Source of the DNA: Clostridia bacterium
GTDB taxonomy: Bacteria > Bacillota > Clostridia > Christensenellales > Aristaeellaceae
Reading direction: 5' to 3'
NCBI GenBank assembly: GCA_017522345.1
Contig: JAFWZN010000078.1
Location: 1-64,000 of the forward strand
Length of the DNA stretch: 64,000 bases
Below are positions 42,608 to 52,539 of this stretch, one piece after another (positions within the stretch are counted from its first letter, which is position 1; each line of letters opens with the position of its first letter). Below the pieces are notes generated by a model, which searched no databases, was not told the origin of the DNA, and saw only the letters and a list, made by a program, of their open reading frames with translations. A program made the position numbers and the translations under genes.

Positions 42608-44269
42608 TCAGCGGCTTGCATCCTTCTTGATACTTCTGAGCCGTTTCATCACATCGTTTCCGCCCCGTCCGAAGAAATCGTGAAGACGCCTGTATTCGGC
42701 GTACAAACGATCGTATACGCCTGTATTCTCCAATCTCGGGCGATAAACCTTTTCAGAAACCCCGCCCATATGCCTGGCTGCTTCAAAAACATCGTCATAC
42801 CCGCCTTTTGGGCTGCCTGCTGCAGATGCAGCATAAATACAGCTGCCGAGCGCGCAGGCCTGAGCGGAACGTGCGATTCGGATATCCCGCTTCAACACAT
42901 CCGCGTAGATTTGCATCAGAAATTCATTTTTTGTCGAAATTCCGCCGCAGGCACAAATTTTTTCAATTGGAACGCCTGCTTTATCAAACGTGTCCACAAT
43001 CATTCGCGTGCCGAAAGCCGCGCTTTCAATAAGCGCGCGGTAGATGTCCTCCGCTTTGGTTGAAAGCGTCATTCCCAGAATCAGCCCCGAAAGCTCGGCG
43101 TTCACAAGCACGGAGCGATTGCCGTTGAGCCAATCAAGCGCGATAAGGCCCGATTCGCCCGGCTTTTTGTCCTTTGATAGGTGCGTTAAGTACTCGTGCC
43201 TGTTCATATTCAGCTTCTTGGCTTTTTCCTCATATTCCGCCGGGAAATTGTTTCTGACAAACCAGTCGAACATATCTCCCACGCAGCTCTGACCGGCTTC
43301 AAAGCACGTTAGATTTGGAATCACCTGATCCTTGACCGCGCCGCACATGCCGTTTACCTTTTTCATATCGCCGCCAAGCACAATGTGGCACGAAGAGGTT
43401 CCCATGATCATGAGCATCTCGCCGTTTCGGGTAATATCCGCAGCGGGCAGCGAAACATGCGCGTCGATCGCGGCGATCGCGACGTCGATTCCTTCGGGAA
43501 GGGAAAGCGCCTGCGCCATTTCCCTTGTAAGCGTGCCCGCGCTCTGACCGGCGGGATACACTTCGCCGCGAAGCTTGGTTTCAAAAATATTTTCAAGCTT
43601 TGGATGAATCGCCTTCAGATACGATTTTTCTGGATATCCCCTGTCCGTGCTGTAAAACGCTTTATAGCCGGCAATCATTGCGCTCTTTCGGTATTTTCCG
43701 GTCAAACAATAAACAATCCAGTCGCCCGCTTCGACGAAAAGGTCGGTTTCATCAAAAAGGCGTTCGTCCTCCTCAAGCATCTGAACGATTTTGGGAAGCG
43801 TCCATTCGGACGAAACCCTGCCGCCGTAAAAATCGAGAAGATCATAATTCTGCTCCTCTGCGATTCGAGTCATCCGATCCGCCTGCGTCTGAGCGGCATG
43901 GTGCTTCCAGAGCTTCACATATGCATGAGGATTGGACGGATATTTATCGGAAAGCGGCCGCATGCTTTGATCTACAGGAATTACCGTGCTCGCTGTAAAA
44001 TCCACGCCGACCGCAATGATGCTTTCTTTATCCGCGCCGGATTTCCGCACAGCTTCCTTCACCGCTTTTTTAAGCTCATAAATATAATCCTCCGGATGCT
44101 GAAGCGCCCAATCGCTTTGAAGGATGGTTCCGTCCGGAAGAGACGCATCCATCACGCCGTGAGGATAATCGCATACAGCCCAGCCCATTTCGCGTCCGGT
44201 TTCGACGTCCGAAACCAATGCGCGGACGGAAAGCGTTCCAAAATCAATTCCGATTGTATATTTCGCCAC
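42608..44269 (-). CDS. araB: Ribulokinase (FGGY family)
   Basis: This 553-residue FGGY carbohydrate kinase has IGIDFGTLSVRALV at the N-terminus, YVKLWKHHAAQTQADRM (the AraB-type substrate region), IMGTSSCHIVLG, and the ATP-binding CACGGISTKNEFLMQIYADVL. AraB phosphorylates ribulose in arabinose breakdown. No araA or araD is nearby, so the substrate assignment rests on sequence likeness alone. The start is GTG at 44269, with AAGGGG upstream; no ATG fits in frame. Confidence 0.9.
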   Translation of the reverse strand: MAKYTIGIDFGTLSVRALVSDVETGREMGWAVCDYPHGVMDASLPDGTILQSDWALQHPEDYIYELKKAVKEAVRKSGADKESIIAVGVDFTASTVIPVDQSMRPLSDKYPSNPHAYVKLWKHHAAQTQADRMTRIAEEQNYDLLDFYGGRVSSEWTLPKIVQMLEEDERLFDETDLFVEAGDWIVYCLTGKYRKSAMIAGYKAFYSTDRGYPEKSYLKAIHPKLENIFETKLRGEVYPAGQSAGTLTREMAQALSLPEGIDVAIAAIDAHVSLPAADITRNGEMLMIMGTSSCHIVLGGDMKKVNGMCGAVKDQVIPNLTCFEAGQSCVGDMFDWFVRNNFPAEYEEKAKKLNMNRHEYLTHLSKDKKPGESGLIALDWLNGNRSVLVNAELSGLILGMTLSTKAEDIYRALIESAAFGTRMIVDTFDKAGVPIEKICACGGISTKNEFLMQIYADVLKRDIRIARSAQACALGSCIYAASAAGSPKGGYDDVFEAARHMGGVSEKVYRPRLENTGVYDRLYAEYRRLHDFFGRGGNDVMKRLRSIKKDASR

Positions 44270-44330
44270 GCGTCATGCCCCTTTCGCGTATCTTCACAAT
44301 GAGCCTAAGGCGTATCCCGCTTCGCTCTCT

Positions 44331-44768
44331 TTATTGCGCCTCAAAATCAAGGATTTTTAGAATGCAGCTTCTGATTTTTTCCGCGCACCTGTCATAGGCG
44401 TCCTGCCCCATGCCATACGGATCGGATATTGCTCCGCCCACGCCTGCATAGGTACATAAATCGTACACATCCGCATTCGGAAACGCCGCGCGAACGCAGT
44501 CTGTCAAGGACTTATCCATGCAGAAAACCGTTGAACCAAGAACAATTTCGGATTTGATCCGCCTTGCCGAATGAAAATCAAGCCCATATCCGTATTTCGA
44601 TACGGCTCGCTTTGCGTTCTCATTTGCAGATGCGCCTTCATAGGCCATCACGCCGCAGGATTCCGCCCGCGCATCGAAATTTCCCCTTTTTGAAAGCTCA
44701 CCGTTCATAATTGCTTCCGCCATGGGGCTTCGGCAGGTGTTGCCCATGCACACAAATACGTACCGCAT
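44331..44768 (-). CDS. Low molecular weight protein tyrosine phosphatase
   Basis: This 145-residue protein has the P-loop VCMGNTCRSP (Cys-x5-Arg-Ser) at residues 6-15 and the general-acid loop ISDPYGMGQDAY. In Bacillus the similar YwlE removes phosphate from arginine, and it also lies near the Sua5-like ywlC, prmC and prfA. Whether this one acts on phosphotyrosine or phosphoarginine cannot be told: the residue after the P-loop cysteine is Met, where arginine phosphatases usually have Thr. It starts 2 bases after the Sua5 stop. Confidence 0.9.
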   Translation of the reverse strand: MRYVFVCMGNTCRSPMAEAIMNGELSKRGNFDARAESCGVMAYEGASANENAKRAVSKYGYGLDFHSARRIKSEIVLGSTVFCMDKSLTDCVRAAFPNADVYDLCTYAGVGGAISDPYGMGQDAYDRCAEKIRSCILKILDFEAQ

Positions 44769-44770
44769 GC

Positions 44771-45802
44771 CTATTCACCCGCGTCCACAATGTGGAACGC
44801 CGCGGCTCTTCCCAAGCGGTTCATGACGGCAAGACCAATGCCCTCTGCGTCGACCGCTTCTGAAAAAATAGCGTTTACGCCCAGCTCATCCATTCTCCTT
44901 AACGCGTCAAACAGCCGGTGCGCCATTTCAGAGGAATCCTTGCCGAGAGAAAAAACGTTCTTGCCCCGATACAGAGCAAGATTTCCTTCCAGCGCCAGAA
45001 TGCACTTCTTGCCCTCGGTTGAATCGTACAAACTGCAGATTGCGTCTGCAACCCTTCGCGGCGCGCCTTTTACAATCACAAGCGCCCCCTCCGGCGCGTA
45101 ATGCTTGTATTTCATGCCCGGAGAAAGCACGGTTTCGCCTTCCTTCAGAGGCCGCATAACGCTTCCGGCAACTTCGACCTCCCCCACCACGTCCGCGATC
45201 ATTTTGGGCGTTACGCCGCCGGGACGAAGCACCTTGACGGGGAGACTTCGCACGTCGAGAACGGTGGATTCAACGCCCACGTCGCTTTCGCCTCCGTCGA
45301 TAATCATGGGAATTGATCCGTTCATATCGTCAAAAACGTGTTTTGCGGTCGTAGGGCTGGGACGGCCCGAAAGATTCGCGCTGGGCGCCGCAATGGGCTT
45401 TTTCGCTTCTTCAATGAGCCTTTTGGCGTCTTCATGGTTTGGAATACGAACCGCAACGGAATCAAGCCCCGCCGTTACGCAGGACGGAATGTTTTCGCCC
45501 TTTTCAAAAATCATGGTAAGCGGGCCCGGCCAGTAGGCTTCGGCAAGCTTTTTCGCCCACTCGGGCATTTCGCCCGAAATAACGTTTTTGATGTCGTCAA
45601 CCGATGCAATATGAACAATCAGCGGATTGTCGCCCGGACGTCCTTTAGCGAGAAATATCTTTTTGACCGCTTCCCCGTTGGTTGCGTCCGCGCCCAGGCC
45701 ATACACCGTTTCGGTCGGAAAGGCGACGACTTCGCCTTTATTTATAAGCTGCGCCGCTTCTTCAAAAGACGCGGCACAGGGTTTTACCAATTTCGTGTTC
45801 AT
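44771..45802 (-). CDS. ywlC: Threonylcarbamoyl-AMP synthase (Sua5/YwlC type)
   Basis: This 343-residue enzyme makes threonylcarbamoyl-AMP for the t6A37 modification of tRNA. The YrdC domain shows [41 protein letters not shown] and [14 protein letters not shown]-terminal Sua5 domain of about 130 residues follows, so this is the long two-domain form. mtaB in this window methylthiolates the same t6A base. It overlaps the prfA stop as ATGA. Confidence 0.95.
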   Translation of the reverse strand: MNTKLVKPCAASFEEAAQLINKGEVVAFPTETVYGLGADATNGEAVKKIFLAKGRPGDNPLIVHIASVDDIKNVISGEMPEWAKKLAEAYWPGPLTMIFEKGENIPSCVTAGLDSVAVRIPNHEDAKRLIEEAKKPIAAPSANLSGRPSPTTAKHVFDDMNGSIPMIIDGGESDVGVESTVLDVRSLPVKVLRPGGVTPKMIADVVGEVEVAGSVMRPLKEGETVLSPGMKYKHYAPEGALVIVKGAPRRVADAICSLYDSTEGKKCILALEGNLALYRGKNVFSLGKDSSEMAHRLFDALRRMDELGVNAIFSEAVDAEGIGLAVMNRLGRAAAFHIVDAGE

Positions 45803-46890
45803 TGAGCCTCCATAAGCTTGGTCTGCTCGGCCAGAATGAGCTTGTCGATCAATTCGTCCAGATCGCCGTTCATGATGTCGCCGATCTTATAAAGCGTAAG
45901 GCCGATTCTGTGGTCGGTCACGCGGCCCTGCGGGAAATTGTAGGTGCGAATGCGCTCGGAACGGTCTCCGGAACCAATCTGCAGTCTTCTCTGGCTGGCG
46001 TATTCGCTTTGCGCCTGCTCGCGCTCCATTTCGTAGAGGCGGCTTCGTAAAACCTGCATGGCCTTTTCCCTATTCTGAATCTGGCTTCTCTGATCCTGAC
46101 TCGTTACCACAATTCCGGTCGGAATATGGGTAATGCGAACGGCGGAATCGGTACGGTTGACGTGCTGTCCGCCCGCGCCGGAGGCTCGATAGGTGTCGAT
46201 TCGAAGGTCGTTCATATTGACGCTGACTTCAACGTCCTCCGCTTCCGGAAGCACCGCGACGGTCGCGGTCGATGTCTGCAGTTTTCCGTTGCTTTCGGTC
46301 ACAGGAACGCGCTGTACGCGATGTACGCCGGACTCAAATTTCAATCGTTCGAATACGTTTTTGCCCTCAATGGACATGACCGCTTCCTTGATACCGCCGA
46401 TTTCGGTCTCGCCGCCTTCGATGATTTCCACCTTCCAGCCGCGGGACGCTGCATAATGGGCGTACATGCGCATGAGCTCCGCGCCGAAAAGACCGGCTTC
46501 GTCGCCGCCTGCGCCCGCGCGAACCTCGACAATGGCGCTGCGCTTATCGTCCGGGTCTTTGGGAAGAAGCAGGCGCTTGGCTTCGTCCGTCTTGACCGTG
46601 AGCTCTTTTTCGAGCTCCTCCAGCTCTTCCTTCGCCATTTCGGCCATTTCCTCGTCGCCCGATTCGGCCATTTCCTTTGCTTCCTCAATGTGTCTAAGAA
46701 GCTGACCGTAGTTTTTCGCAGCCTCGGCGATTTCCGTCATGTCGCTGTGCTCGCGCATGAGCTTTTGGAAAAGCGGCGTATCGCTGATAACTTCGGGAAG
46801 GGTTATGCGAATGGAAAGCTCTTCAAACTTTCCTTCGATGGCTTCCATCTGACGGGCAATTCGCTCCCGTTCGCGCATTGCGTTTTCCAT
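45799..46890 (-). CDS. prfA: Peptide chain release factor 1
   Basis: This 363-residue release factor reads UAA and UAG. It has [16 protein letters not shown] with the catalytic GGQ, and domain 2 pieces such as [15 protein letters not shown]. The ATG at 46890 gives a normal length; AAGGAG lies 12 bases upstream inside the end of prmC. An upstream in-frame ATG at 46914 lacks a site. It follows prmC, whose product methylates the GGQ glutamine. Confidence 0.96.
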   Translation of the reverse strand: MENAMRERERIARQMEAIEGKFEELSIRITLPEVISDTPLFQKLMREHSDMTEIAEAAKNYGQLLRHIEEAKEMAESGDEEMAEMAKEELEELEKELTVKTDEAKRLLLPKDPDDKRSAIVEVRAGAGGDEAGLFGAELMRMYAHYAASRGWKVEIIEGGETEIGGIKEAVMSIEGKNVFERLKFESGVHRVQRVPVTESNGKLQTSTATVAVLPEAEDVEVSVNMNDLRIDTYRASGAGGQHVNRTDSAVRITHIPTGIVVTSQDQRSQIQNREKAMQVLRSRLYEMEREQAQSEYASQRRLQIGSGDRSERIRTYNFPQGRVTDHRIGLTLYKIGDIMNGDLDELIDKLILAEQTKLMEAQ

Positions 46891-46895
46891 AAAAA

Positions 46896-47732
46896 TCACA
46901 AACTCCTTATCCATACAACGCGGTCTATGCCGCATAAATCCTTTTCAATGCCCGATTCGGACGTATTTTCATTTGATAAAAGGGCCAAAACATCCTTTGC
47001 CTGCCCCTGCCCGACCTCCAAAAGCGCATATCCGCCGGGCGATAAAAAGCGGTAAATCTCCCTTGCGATGCGTCTGTAAATGTCAAGCCCGTCTTCCCCG
47101 CCGTACAGCGCAAGCGCAGGTTCCCTTTTGACTTCCTTTTGAAGAGATTTCATATCTTCTTTTGTAAGATACGGAGGATTGACGGTGATCAGGTCGAATT
47201 TTCTGCCTGCAAGGGCGTTAAACAGGTCGCTTAAAACGAATTCTGTTTTCGCGCCCGTTAAAAAAGCGTTTTTCTTTGCAACATTCAAAGCGTCTTCACT
47301 GATGTCGGAAGCGGTCACACGCGCGTCCTTCCTGTAATGCGCGAGGGACAATGCGATCGCCCCGCTGCCCGTACACATGTCAAGCACTTCAGGATTTTTA
47401 ATCCCCTTTATTTTTTCAAGCGCAAGCTCGACAAGCGTTTCGGTGTCCTGACGCGGGATCAACACATTTTCGTCTACAAAAAACGCAAAATCCATGAAAT
47501 AGGCGGTGTTTTCGATATACTGAAGCGGTTCGCCCGCCGCGCGCCTTGAAAGATACTGATTCAGAATATCAAGCGTCTCATCCTTAAGCGCGCAATTACC
47601 CAAAAACCGAATTTCGCCGGGGGATTTTTTCAAAACCCCGGCGGCAAGCAATTTTGCGTCCAGCCTGCTGTCATAGCATTCGGCCTTTTCCAAAATATCC
47701 TCGGCATAAATAAGCCAATCAGAAAGCGTCAT
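46896..47732 (-). CDS. prmC: Release factor glutamine methyltransferase
   Basis: This 278-residue SAM enzyme methylates the GGQ glutamine of release factors. The SAM loop [16 protein letters not shown] and the catalytic VNPPYL are present. The N-terminal helical domain is complete. Its start overlaps the DUF1385 gene by 4 bases and prfA follows at once. Confidence 0.96.
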   Translation of the reverse strand: MTLSDWLIYAEDILEKAECYDSRLDAKLLAAGVLKKSPGEIRFLGNCALKDETLDILNQYLSRRAAGEPLQYIENTAYFMDFAFFVDENVLIPRQDTETLVELALEKIKGIKNPEVLDMCTGSGAIALSLAHYRKDARVTASDISEDALNVAKKNAFLTGAKTEFVLSDLFNALAGRKFDLITVNPPYLTKEDMKSLQKEVKREPALALYGGEDGLDIYRRIAREIYRFLSPGGYALLEVGQGQAKDVLALLSNENTSESGIEKDLCGIDRVVWIRSL

Positions 47733-48751
47733 TCGGCTTTTTCTTCCTCATCCTTCTCGTAATAGGAAGCGGGCAGCGGCTTTTTGTCACCCAGGGACGC
47801 CTTTAACGACACGATGGCAACTTCCAGCATATCGTCGTCCGGCTCTCTCGTCGTAAGCTTCTGGGTCATAAGGCCAGGCCACTTTAAGATGCGGATGAAA
47901 ACATTATCCTTGGCGCGTCCAAGCCACTTGAGGATTTCATAGGAAACGCCTGCAATCAGCGGAAGAAGCGCAAGCTTCGTAATAATGCGAAGGAAAATGT
48001 TCGAATTGACGACGCCGCCGACCAAGTGACTAAAGAGCGTGAAAAGGAGAATCGAAATGATCATGACGATCATTAAAAAGCTCGTTCCGCAGCGTGGATG
48101 GAGCGTGGTAAACTTCTTAGCGTTCTCCACCGTCAGCTCCTGACCGCTTTCAAAGCAGAAAATCGCCTTATGTTCCGCGCCGTGATACATAAAAACGCGG
48201 CGGATTTCCTTGAGCTTGGAACAGAGATAGACGTAAAGGAGAAATACGCAAATGCGGATAGCGCCGCCGATTAGGTTGATGACAAGCTCATTTTTGATAA
48301 GCTGTTTTACGCACCATTCAAGCGAAATCGGAAGCACGAAGAAAAGTCCAATGGCAAGGATAACGGCCAAAACAACCGCAGTGGCCATCATGATATCGTC
48401 GGGCTTGCAATGGAAAATCTTGGCAAGCTTCTTTTCAAACTTGCTGGGCTCCTCTGCGTCAAAGCCCGCCATATCGGCAGACTCCGTAATCGTATTCATG
48501 CCGTCTACCAGCATCATGCCAAAATTGACCACGCCGCGAATGACCGGCCAGGTCATCCACTTATGCTTTACCTTTTTGATGGGCTTGGTATGATAGGTGA
48601 TCGTGCCGTCCTGCTTTCTGACAGTAATCGCCTCGCATACGGGACCGCGCATCATAACGCCCTCCATGACGGCCTGACCGCCGACGGAGGGACACGCATC
48701 CGGGTATTTGCCCGTCCACCAATGTTTAAACGCCTCAGTTAATTTACTCAT
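47729..48751 (-). CDS. DUF1385 membrane protein (YqhQ-like)
   Basis: This 340-residue integral membrane protein of the DUF1385 family has GGQAVMEGVMMRGP at residues about 24-37, about five membrane segments, and the conserved YHGAEHKAIFCFESG and LHPRCGTSFL. Its biochemical role is unknown. The order rpmE-DUF1385-prmC-prfA is common in Clostridia. The ATG at 48751 is preferred over a TTG two codons upstream, with GAGG about 10 bases before. Confidence 0.92.
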   Translation of the reverse strand: MSKLTEAFKHWWTGKYPDACPSVGGQAVMEGVMMRGPVCEAITVRKQDGTITYHTKPIKKVKHKWMTWPVIRGVVNFGMMLVDGMNTITESADMAGFDAEEPSKFEKKLAKIFHCKPDDIMMATAVVLAVILAIGLFFVLPISLEWCVKQLIKNELVINLIGGAIRICVFLLYVYLCSKLKEIRRVFMYHGAEHKAIFCFESGQELTVENAKKFTTLHPRCGTSFLMIVMIISILLFTLFSHLVGGVVNSNIFLRIITKLALLPLIAGVSYEILKWLGRAKDNVFIRILKWPGLMTQKLTTREPDDDMLEVAIVSLKASLGDKKPLPASYYEKDEEEKAE

Positions 48752-48778
48752 ATCCAATATACCTCATATACAGCTAAA

Positions 48779-48815
48779 CAAAATAAAACAGACCGGGCAT
48801 GCACGCCCGATCTGT
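48779..48815 (-). terminator. Terminator of rpmE
   Basis: On the minus strand an 11-bp stem with one wobble pair (48815-48805 with 48798-48788) is followed by TTTATTTTG. It lies just before the DUF1385 start, so rpmE and DUF1385 may be only partly cotranscribed. Confidence 0.75.
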
Positions 48816-48860
48816 AATAGCCATTGCGCACGCCTAAGGATTGCAATCGCACGCAAGCGA

Positions 48861-49058
48861 TTACATGCCGTAGCGCTTCTTGAAACGGTCAACGCGTCCG
48901 CCGCTGTCAACGAGCTTCTGCTTACCGGTGAAGAACGGATGGCACTTGGAGCAAATGTCAACGCGCAGTTCCTTCTTCACAGAACCGGTCTCGAAAGTTT
49001 CACCGCATACGCAGCGAACAACAGACTTACCATAGTTCGGATGGATCTTCTCTTTCAT
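48861..49058 (-). CDS. rpmE: 50S ribosomal protein L31
   Basis: This 65-residue L31 starts [20 protein letters not shown] and has CVC and CSKCH, so it is the zinc-binding C+ form. A paralogue without cysteines, usual under zinc shortage, is not in the window. The ATG at 49058 has AAAGGTGAG upstream. Longer readings upstream lack a ribosome site. Confidence 0.97.
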   Translation of the reverse strand: MKEKIHPNYGKSVVRCVCGETFETGSVKKELRVDICSKCHPFFTGKQKLVDSGGRVDRFKKRYGM

Positions 49059-49146
49059 TTGTCTCACCTTTCTTGCACAGACTTGCAAGTCCGCACAAAC
49101 CGGATTGTCGTTCGCTTGAGCATACGGCATCCGGTGTCGTCATGCA
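49059..49146 (-). promoter_or_regulatory. rpmE leader, possible L31 autoregulatory RNA
   Basis: An 88-nt leader lies between the predicted start of transcription and rpmE. It contains ACTTGCAAGT and CCGG repeats that could pair. A leader RNA is known upstream of rpmE in Firmicutes; I cannot confirm the match. Confidence 0.3.
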
Positions 49147-49152
49147 GAAGCT

Positions 49153-49181
49153 ATTATATCACAATCCCCGCCCGAACGCAA
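49153..49181 (-). promoter_or_regulatory. rpmE promoter
   Basis: On the minus strand the -35 TTGCGT (49181-49176) and extended -10 TGATATAAT (core 49158-49153) have a 17-bp spacer. Confidence 0.65.
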
Positions 49182-49225
49182 TGGATTTTTGGAACTTTTA
49201 CACTATTCTTACTTGCTCAAGCATC

Positions 49226-50701
49226 CTATCCCAGGTGATACCCTTCCCTTTGCCATTTTTCGACCCAAAGCTTCATTTTTCGGGCGAATTCTTTGTTGCT
49301 TATCGTCTTTTCCATCAGAGAAATCAGCTTATGCATCATCTCGTCGCTCGCTCTTGATGCGATCAGCTTTCTGATATTCTGCGCGCACATTTTTTCCTCA
49401 TCATCCATCAGAAGGTCGTCTTTTCGCGTGCCGGATTTCAAAAGATCCACCGCCGGAAAAATGCGTTTTTCGGAAAGCTTTCTGTCCAGATGCACTTCCA
49501 TATTGCCCGTGCCTTTGAATTCTTCATAGATAATATCGTCCATGCGGCTTCCGGTTTCAATGAGCGCGGTGGCAAGAATGGTGAGGCTTCCGCCGTTTTC
49601 AATCGCTCTTGCCGAACCGAAGAATCTCTTGGGCTTATGAAGCGCGCCGGGATCGAGTCCGCCGGATAAGGATCGTCCGGTGGGCGGAATCACGAGATTA
49701 TACGCCCGTGCAAGACGCGTGATGGAATCCATCAATATCACCACGTCCTTTCCCGCTTCAACCAGTCGTTTTGCGCGTTCCAAGGTCATTTCAGACAAGC
49801 GCACGTGATTTTCAGGCCGTTCGTCGAAGGTGGAATACACGCATTCCGCGCCAACTTCCCGCTTGATATCCGTCACTTCCTCAGGCCGCTCGTCTATCAA
49901 AAGCGTGATTAAATGAACTTCGGGATTGTTTTTTAGTATGGATTTGGCAATCAGCTTTAACAGCGTCGTCTTTCCGGCCTTGGGCGGCGACACGATCATT
50001 CCCCTCTGCCCTTTTCCAATGGGCGCGATAAGATCCAGAAAGCGCACAGAAAGGTCGTTTTCCTCCCCTTCTTTTTCAAGATACATCCTTTTTGTTGCGT
50101 AAACGGGCGTGAGCGAATCAAACTTCGCGCGACGGATGAGGCATGAAATCGGCCCTCCGTTTACCTTTGACACAAACGTCAAGCCCGCATATTTGTCATT
50201 TTCCCTTTGCGGGCGCACGCTTCCCTCTACGAAATCTCCGTTTCTTAAATTAAACCTTTTAATGTGCTGAACCGATATATAGACGTCGTTTTTTCCGGGC
50301 AAAAAATTTTCCCTTCGTAAAAATCCATACCCTTCCGGCTGAATTTCAAGAACACCCGAGGCTGTTTGCGTATCGTTAAGCCTGACCGGACAGACGCCGG
50401 GAATTTTTGCAGGACTTTGGGACGCAAATGCGTTTGCCCGGCGGATGAGCGGCATGTCCCTTTTTTCTTTCGCATTCTCCCCATTCATACGTAAAGCCGG
50501 ATGCGCATCCTTCTCCGCTCCGGCTTCGTTTGTATCCTGTATCTTTTCTTCTGTTTCTTTTTGCGCATCTTTTTCAAAGCTTTTTTCGATGATATCGATG
50601 ATCTGCCCTTTTAGGCTTCCCGCCGGAATCCTGATTCCGTTTTCCCGGGCAAACTGCTTTAAAGACGCAACGGTTTTCATGGTAAGCGTTTGATGATCCA
50701 A
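49226..50701 (-). CDS. rho: Transcription termination factor Rho
   Basis: This 491-residue hexameric RNA helicase ends transcription. It has an N-terminal Rho_N helix region ([20 protein letters not shown]), an acidic Lys/Glu-rich insert of about 80 residues, an RNA-binding cold-shock fold ([20 protein letters not shown]), Walker [12 protein letters not shown], Walker [17 protein letters not shown], and the Q and R loops. The start is TTG at 50701, 8 bases after GGAGG; ATG at 50680 is possible. The insert length varies among Firmicutes. Confidence 0.96.
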   Translation of the reverse strand: MDHQTLTMKTVASLKQFARENGIRIPAGSLKGQIIDIIEKSFEKDAQKETEEKIQDTNEAGAEKDAHPALRMNGENAKEKRDMPLIRRANAFASQSPAKIPGVCPVRLNDTQTASGVLEIQPEGYGFLRRENFLPGKNDVYISVQHIKRFNLRNGDFVEGSVRPQRENDKYAGLTFVSKVNGGPISCLIRRAKFDSLTPVYATKRMYLEKEGEENDLSVRFLDLIAPIGKGQRGMIVSPPKAGKTTLLKLIAKSILKNNPEVHLITLLIDERPEEVTDIKREVGAECVYSTFDERPENHVRLSEMTLERAKRLVEAGKDVVILMDSITRLARAYNLVIPPTGRSLSGGLDPGALHKPKRFFGSARAIENGGSLTILATALIETGSRMDDIIYEEFKGTGNMEVHLDRKLSEKRIFPAVDLLKSGTRKDDLLMDDEEKMCAQNIRKLIASRASDEMMHKLISLMEKTISNKEFARKMKLWVEKWQREGYHLG

Positions 50702-50728
50702 GCGCAAAACCTCCGCTTATTAAAGAAA

Positions 50729-51727
50729 TCAGTTTTTCACGCAGACGGCAATATCCCGCATGACCGCCTGCTCTACCCAATGCTCCATATTGTCGTACGC
50801 GCCGCCGCGCATAACCTCAAAGCCCGCTTTTTCCATGATCTCGCGAACGCGCTCGGTTTTCAGCGTGTGCGTGTTATAGGAAAGCGAGATCGCGCCGCCT
50901 TTTTTAAGCGCCTCGCGCCATGCGGGAAGCGCGAACAGAAGCATGTTTTCAAAGCTTTTTGCTCCGCCCTGACCGCTCGGCGCATGCTGAACGCCGTAGG
51001 GTAAATCGGCGCAAATGATGGAAAACGCTTCTTTTCCAAAGATTTTCGATGTGTTGTTCGCATCCGCAATCGCGCAGTTTAAGCAAAGCAAATCACCCTT
51101 GTCTCCGCCGAAGCGCACAGAATGCACGCTGACCGCGCCCTTTCCCGGAATGGTTCTGGACGACTGCGTCCGCTTGTGCTTGATTTTATTGAATTTCAGA
51201 TATTTCTCAAAAAATGATACGCACTCCAGCGCGTCTTTTTTGTCCGTGTCGACGCCGGTCGCGTTCCATTCGCGGTTGACCGCCTGAAATAGCGTCGTGC
51301 CGCGCCCGCACATGGGGTCGAGCAAGTGGATTTTCTCCTCGGCGTCATGGAAGCGGCAGGAATAAAGCGCAAGATTGATCAGCTGATTGGTAAAACGCTC
51401 GTTCGTCTTTCCCTTGTATTTCTGAATCGCCGCAAGATCGCTTCCCAGATAGTCCCCTCCGGGCATCATAATGGGCGCAAAATTTTCTCCGTCCCACCGG
51501 CCGAACATAAAAAACAAGGAGTGGGTCCTAATATACGCAAGCTGCCTTTCGCTCAATTCCCCGGAAGAAAACGAAAGAGCGCCCGCGCCGGCAAGCGTCA
51601 TATGCGAAACGCTTTCGTGAATGCCCGCGGCCTGCAAAATGATTTCAAGCTCCGAAATGGCGGGATTGATGTGAGACTGCTCGTATCGCTGGTTGCTTAA
51701 AGGCCACAAAACAAGTGCGTACTTCAT
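50729..51727 (-). CDS. TRM11-like SAM-dependent methyltransferase
   Basis: This 332-residue protein has a SAM-binding loop LLDPMCGRGTT and a catalytic-type DLPYG (like the DPPY of N-methyltransferases). It resembles the TRM11 group that methylates guanosine in tRNA, but no THUMP domain can be seen; the N-terminal 120 residues are different. Substrate (tRNA, rRNA or DNA) is uncertain. GGAG precedes the ATG at 51727. It lies alone between rho and rpsU; a -10-like TATAAT is present at 51774-51769. Confidence 0.8.
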   Translation of the reverse strand: MKYALVLWPLSNQRYEQSHINPAISELEIILQAAGIHESVSHMTLAGAGALSFSSGELSERQLAYIRTHSLFFMFGRWDGENFAPIMMPGGDYLGSDLAAIQKYKGKTNERFTNQLINLALYSCRFHDAEEKIHLLDPMCGRGTTLFQAVNREWNATGVDTDKKDALECVSFFEKYLKFNKIKHKRTQSSRTIPGKGAVSVHSVRFGGDKGDLLCLNCAIADANNTSKIFGKEAFSIICADLPYGVQHAPSGQGGAKSFENMLLFALPAWREALKKGGAISLSYNTHTLKTERVREIMEKAGFEVMRGGAYDNMEHWVEQAVMRDIAVCVKN

Positions 51728-51795
51728 CTGGTTTTCTCCGTTATCTATTGAATGCCTGATCGAGCCAAATTATACGTTTAAATCAAAATTTCCCT

Positions 51796-51835
51796 TAAAA
51801 AGGAAAGTGACCCCTTTGTCTTAAACAAAGGGGTC
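51796..51835 (-). terminator. rpsU terminator
   Basis: On the minus strand a perfect 11-bp stem (51835-51825 with 51819-51809) is followed by a TTTCCTTTTT tract. Confidence 0.85.
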
Positions 51836-51846
51836 CTGATTGGCAA

Positions 51847-52020
51847 TTAATACTTGCGCTTACGGGCGGCCTCAGCCTTCTTCTTGCGCTTTACGCTGGG
51901 CTTTTCGTAATGCTCTCTTTTACGCGCCTCGGCAAGGATGCCGGAACGGGCGGTCATGCGCTTGAATCTTCTCAGAGCACTTTCAAGAGATTCGTTATCC
52001 CGAATTCGAACTTCAGACAA
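51847..52020 (-). CDS. rpsU: 30S ribosomal protein S21
   Basis: This 57-residue S21 has the family line [19 protein letters not shown] and the basic tail [11 protein letters not shown]. The start is TTG at 52020 (family start S-E-V-R), with GGGAGGG 7 bases upstream; the longer in-frame reading to 52071 would add 17 residues foreign to the family. It has its own strong promoter and terminator. Confidence 0.95.
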   Translation of the reverse strand: MSEVRIRDNESLESALRRFKRMTARSGILAEARKREHYEKPSVKRKKKAEAARKRKY

Positions 52021-52090
52021 TTGTTTTCCCTCCCCTCGCTGAATGCTGGCACTCATTTGCCAATGTAGCATGGGGTGCGCTACAAAGACT

Positions 52091-52119
52091 ATTATACCCT
52101 AAAGCAAGTCATGAGTCAA
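52091..52119 (-). promoter_or_regulatory. rpsU promoter
   Basis: On the minus strand the -35 TTGACT (52119-52114) and -10 TATAAT (52096-52091) have a 17-bp spacer, near consensus. Confidence 0.8.
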
Positions 52120-52180
52120 GTATTTCATATCTTTTAACGTTTAAGAGCTTTGGGCATTTGTGTGATTTTTTGTAAACTTC

Positions 52181-52522
52181 TCATCCCATTTTCTCGGAAA
52201 GCTCGCCGCCGCCCAGAACATGCACATGCAGGTGGCCTACGCTCTGGCGCGCATCCTCGCCCTTGTTGGTCACAAGGCGGAATCCGTTTACAAGGCCCTC
52301 AAGCTCTGCGATTTTGACGCACACCTTCATGATGTGGCCCGCCAGATCATCGGTGCGGCTTGCGCACTCTTTCATATCCTTCATATGCTCCTTGGGCGCT
52401 ACCAGAATATGTACGGGCGCCTGCGGATTGATATCGCGGAATGCATAAACCAGCTCATCCTCATAAACTTTATTCGACGGGATGTCGCCCGCGATGATCT
52501 TGCAGAAAATGCAGTCTCCCAA
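52181..52522 (-). CDS. HIT-family nucleotide hydrolase (HinT)
   Basis: This 113-residue protein has the histidine triad HLHVHVLGG near the C-terminus and CIFCKIIAGDIPSNKVYED at the start, with a zinc-type C-x2-C. HinT enzymes hydrolyse phosphoramidates of adenosine. The start is TTG at 52522, about 8 bases after GGAGGTG; no ATG is suitable. It is the last gene of the heat-shock and RNA-modification run. Confidence 0.94.
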   Translation of the reverse strand: MGDCIFCKIIAGDIPSNKVYEDELVYAFRDINPQAPVHILVAPKEHMKDMKECASRTDDLAGHIMKVCVKIAELEGLVNGFRLVTNKGEDARQSVGHLHVHVLGGGELSEKMG

Positions 52523-52539
52523 CGTCGTTCACCTCCATA

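Noticed and set aside
42608-44269. Reading the FGGY kinase as xylulokinase or glycerol kinase
   Set aside because: Its length of 553 residues and the YVKLWKHHAAQTQADRM stretch fit ribulokinase better.
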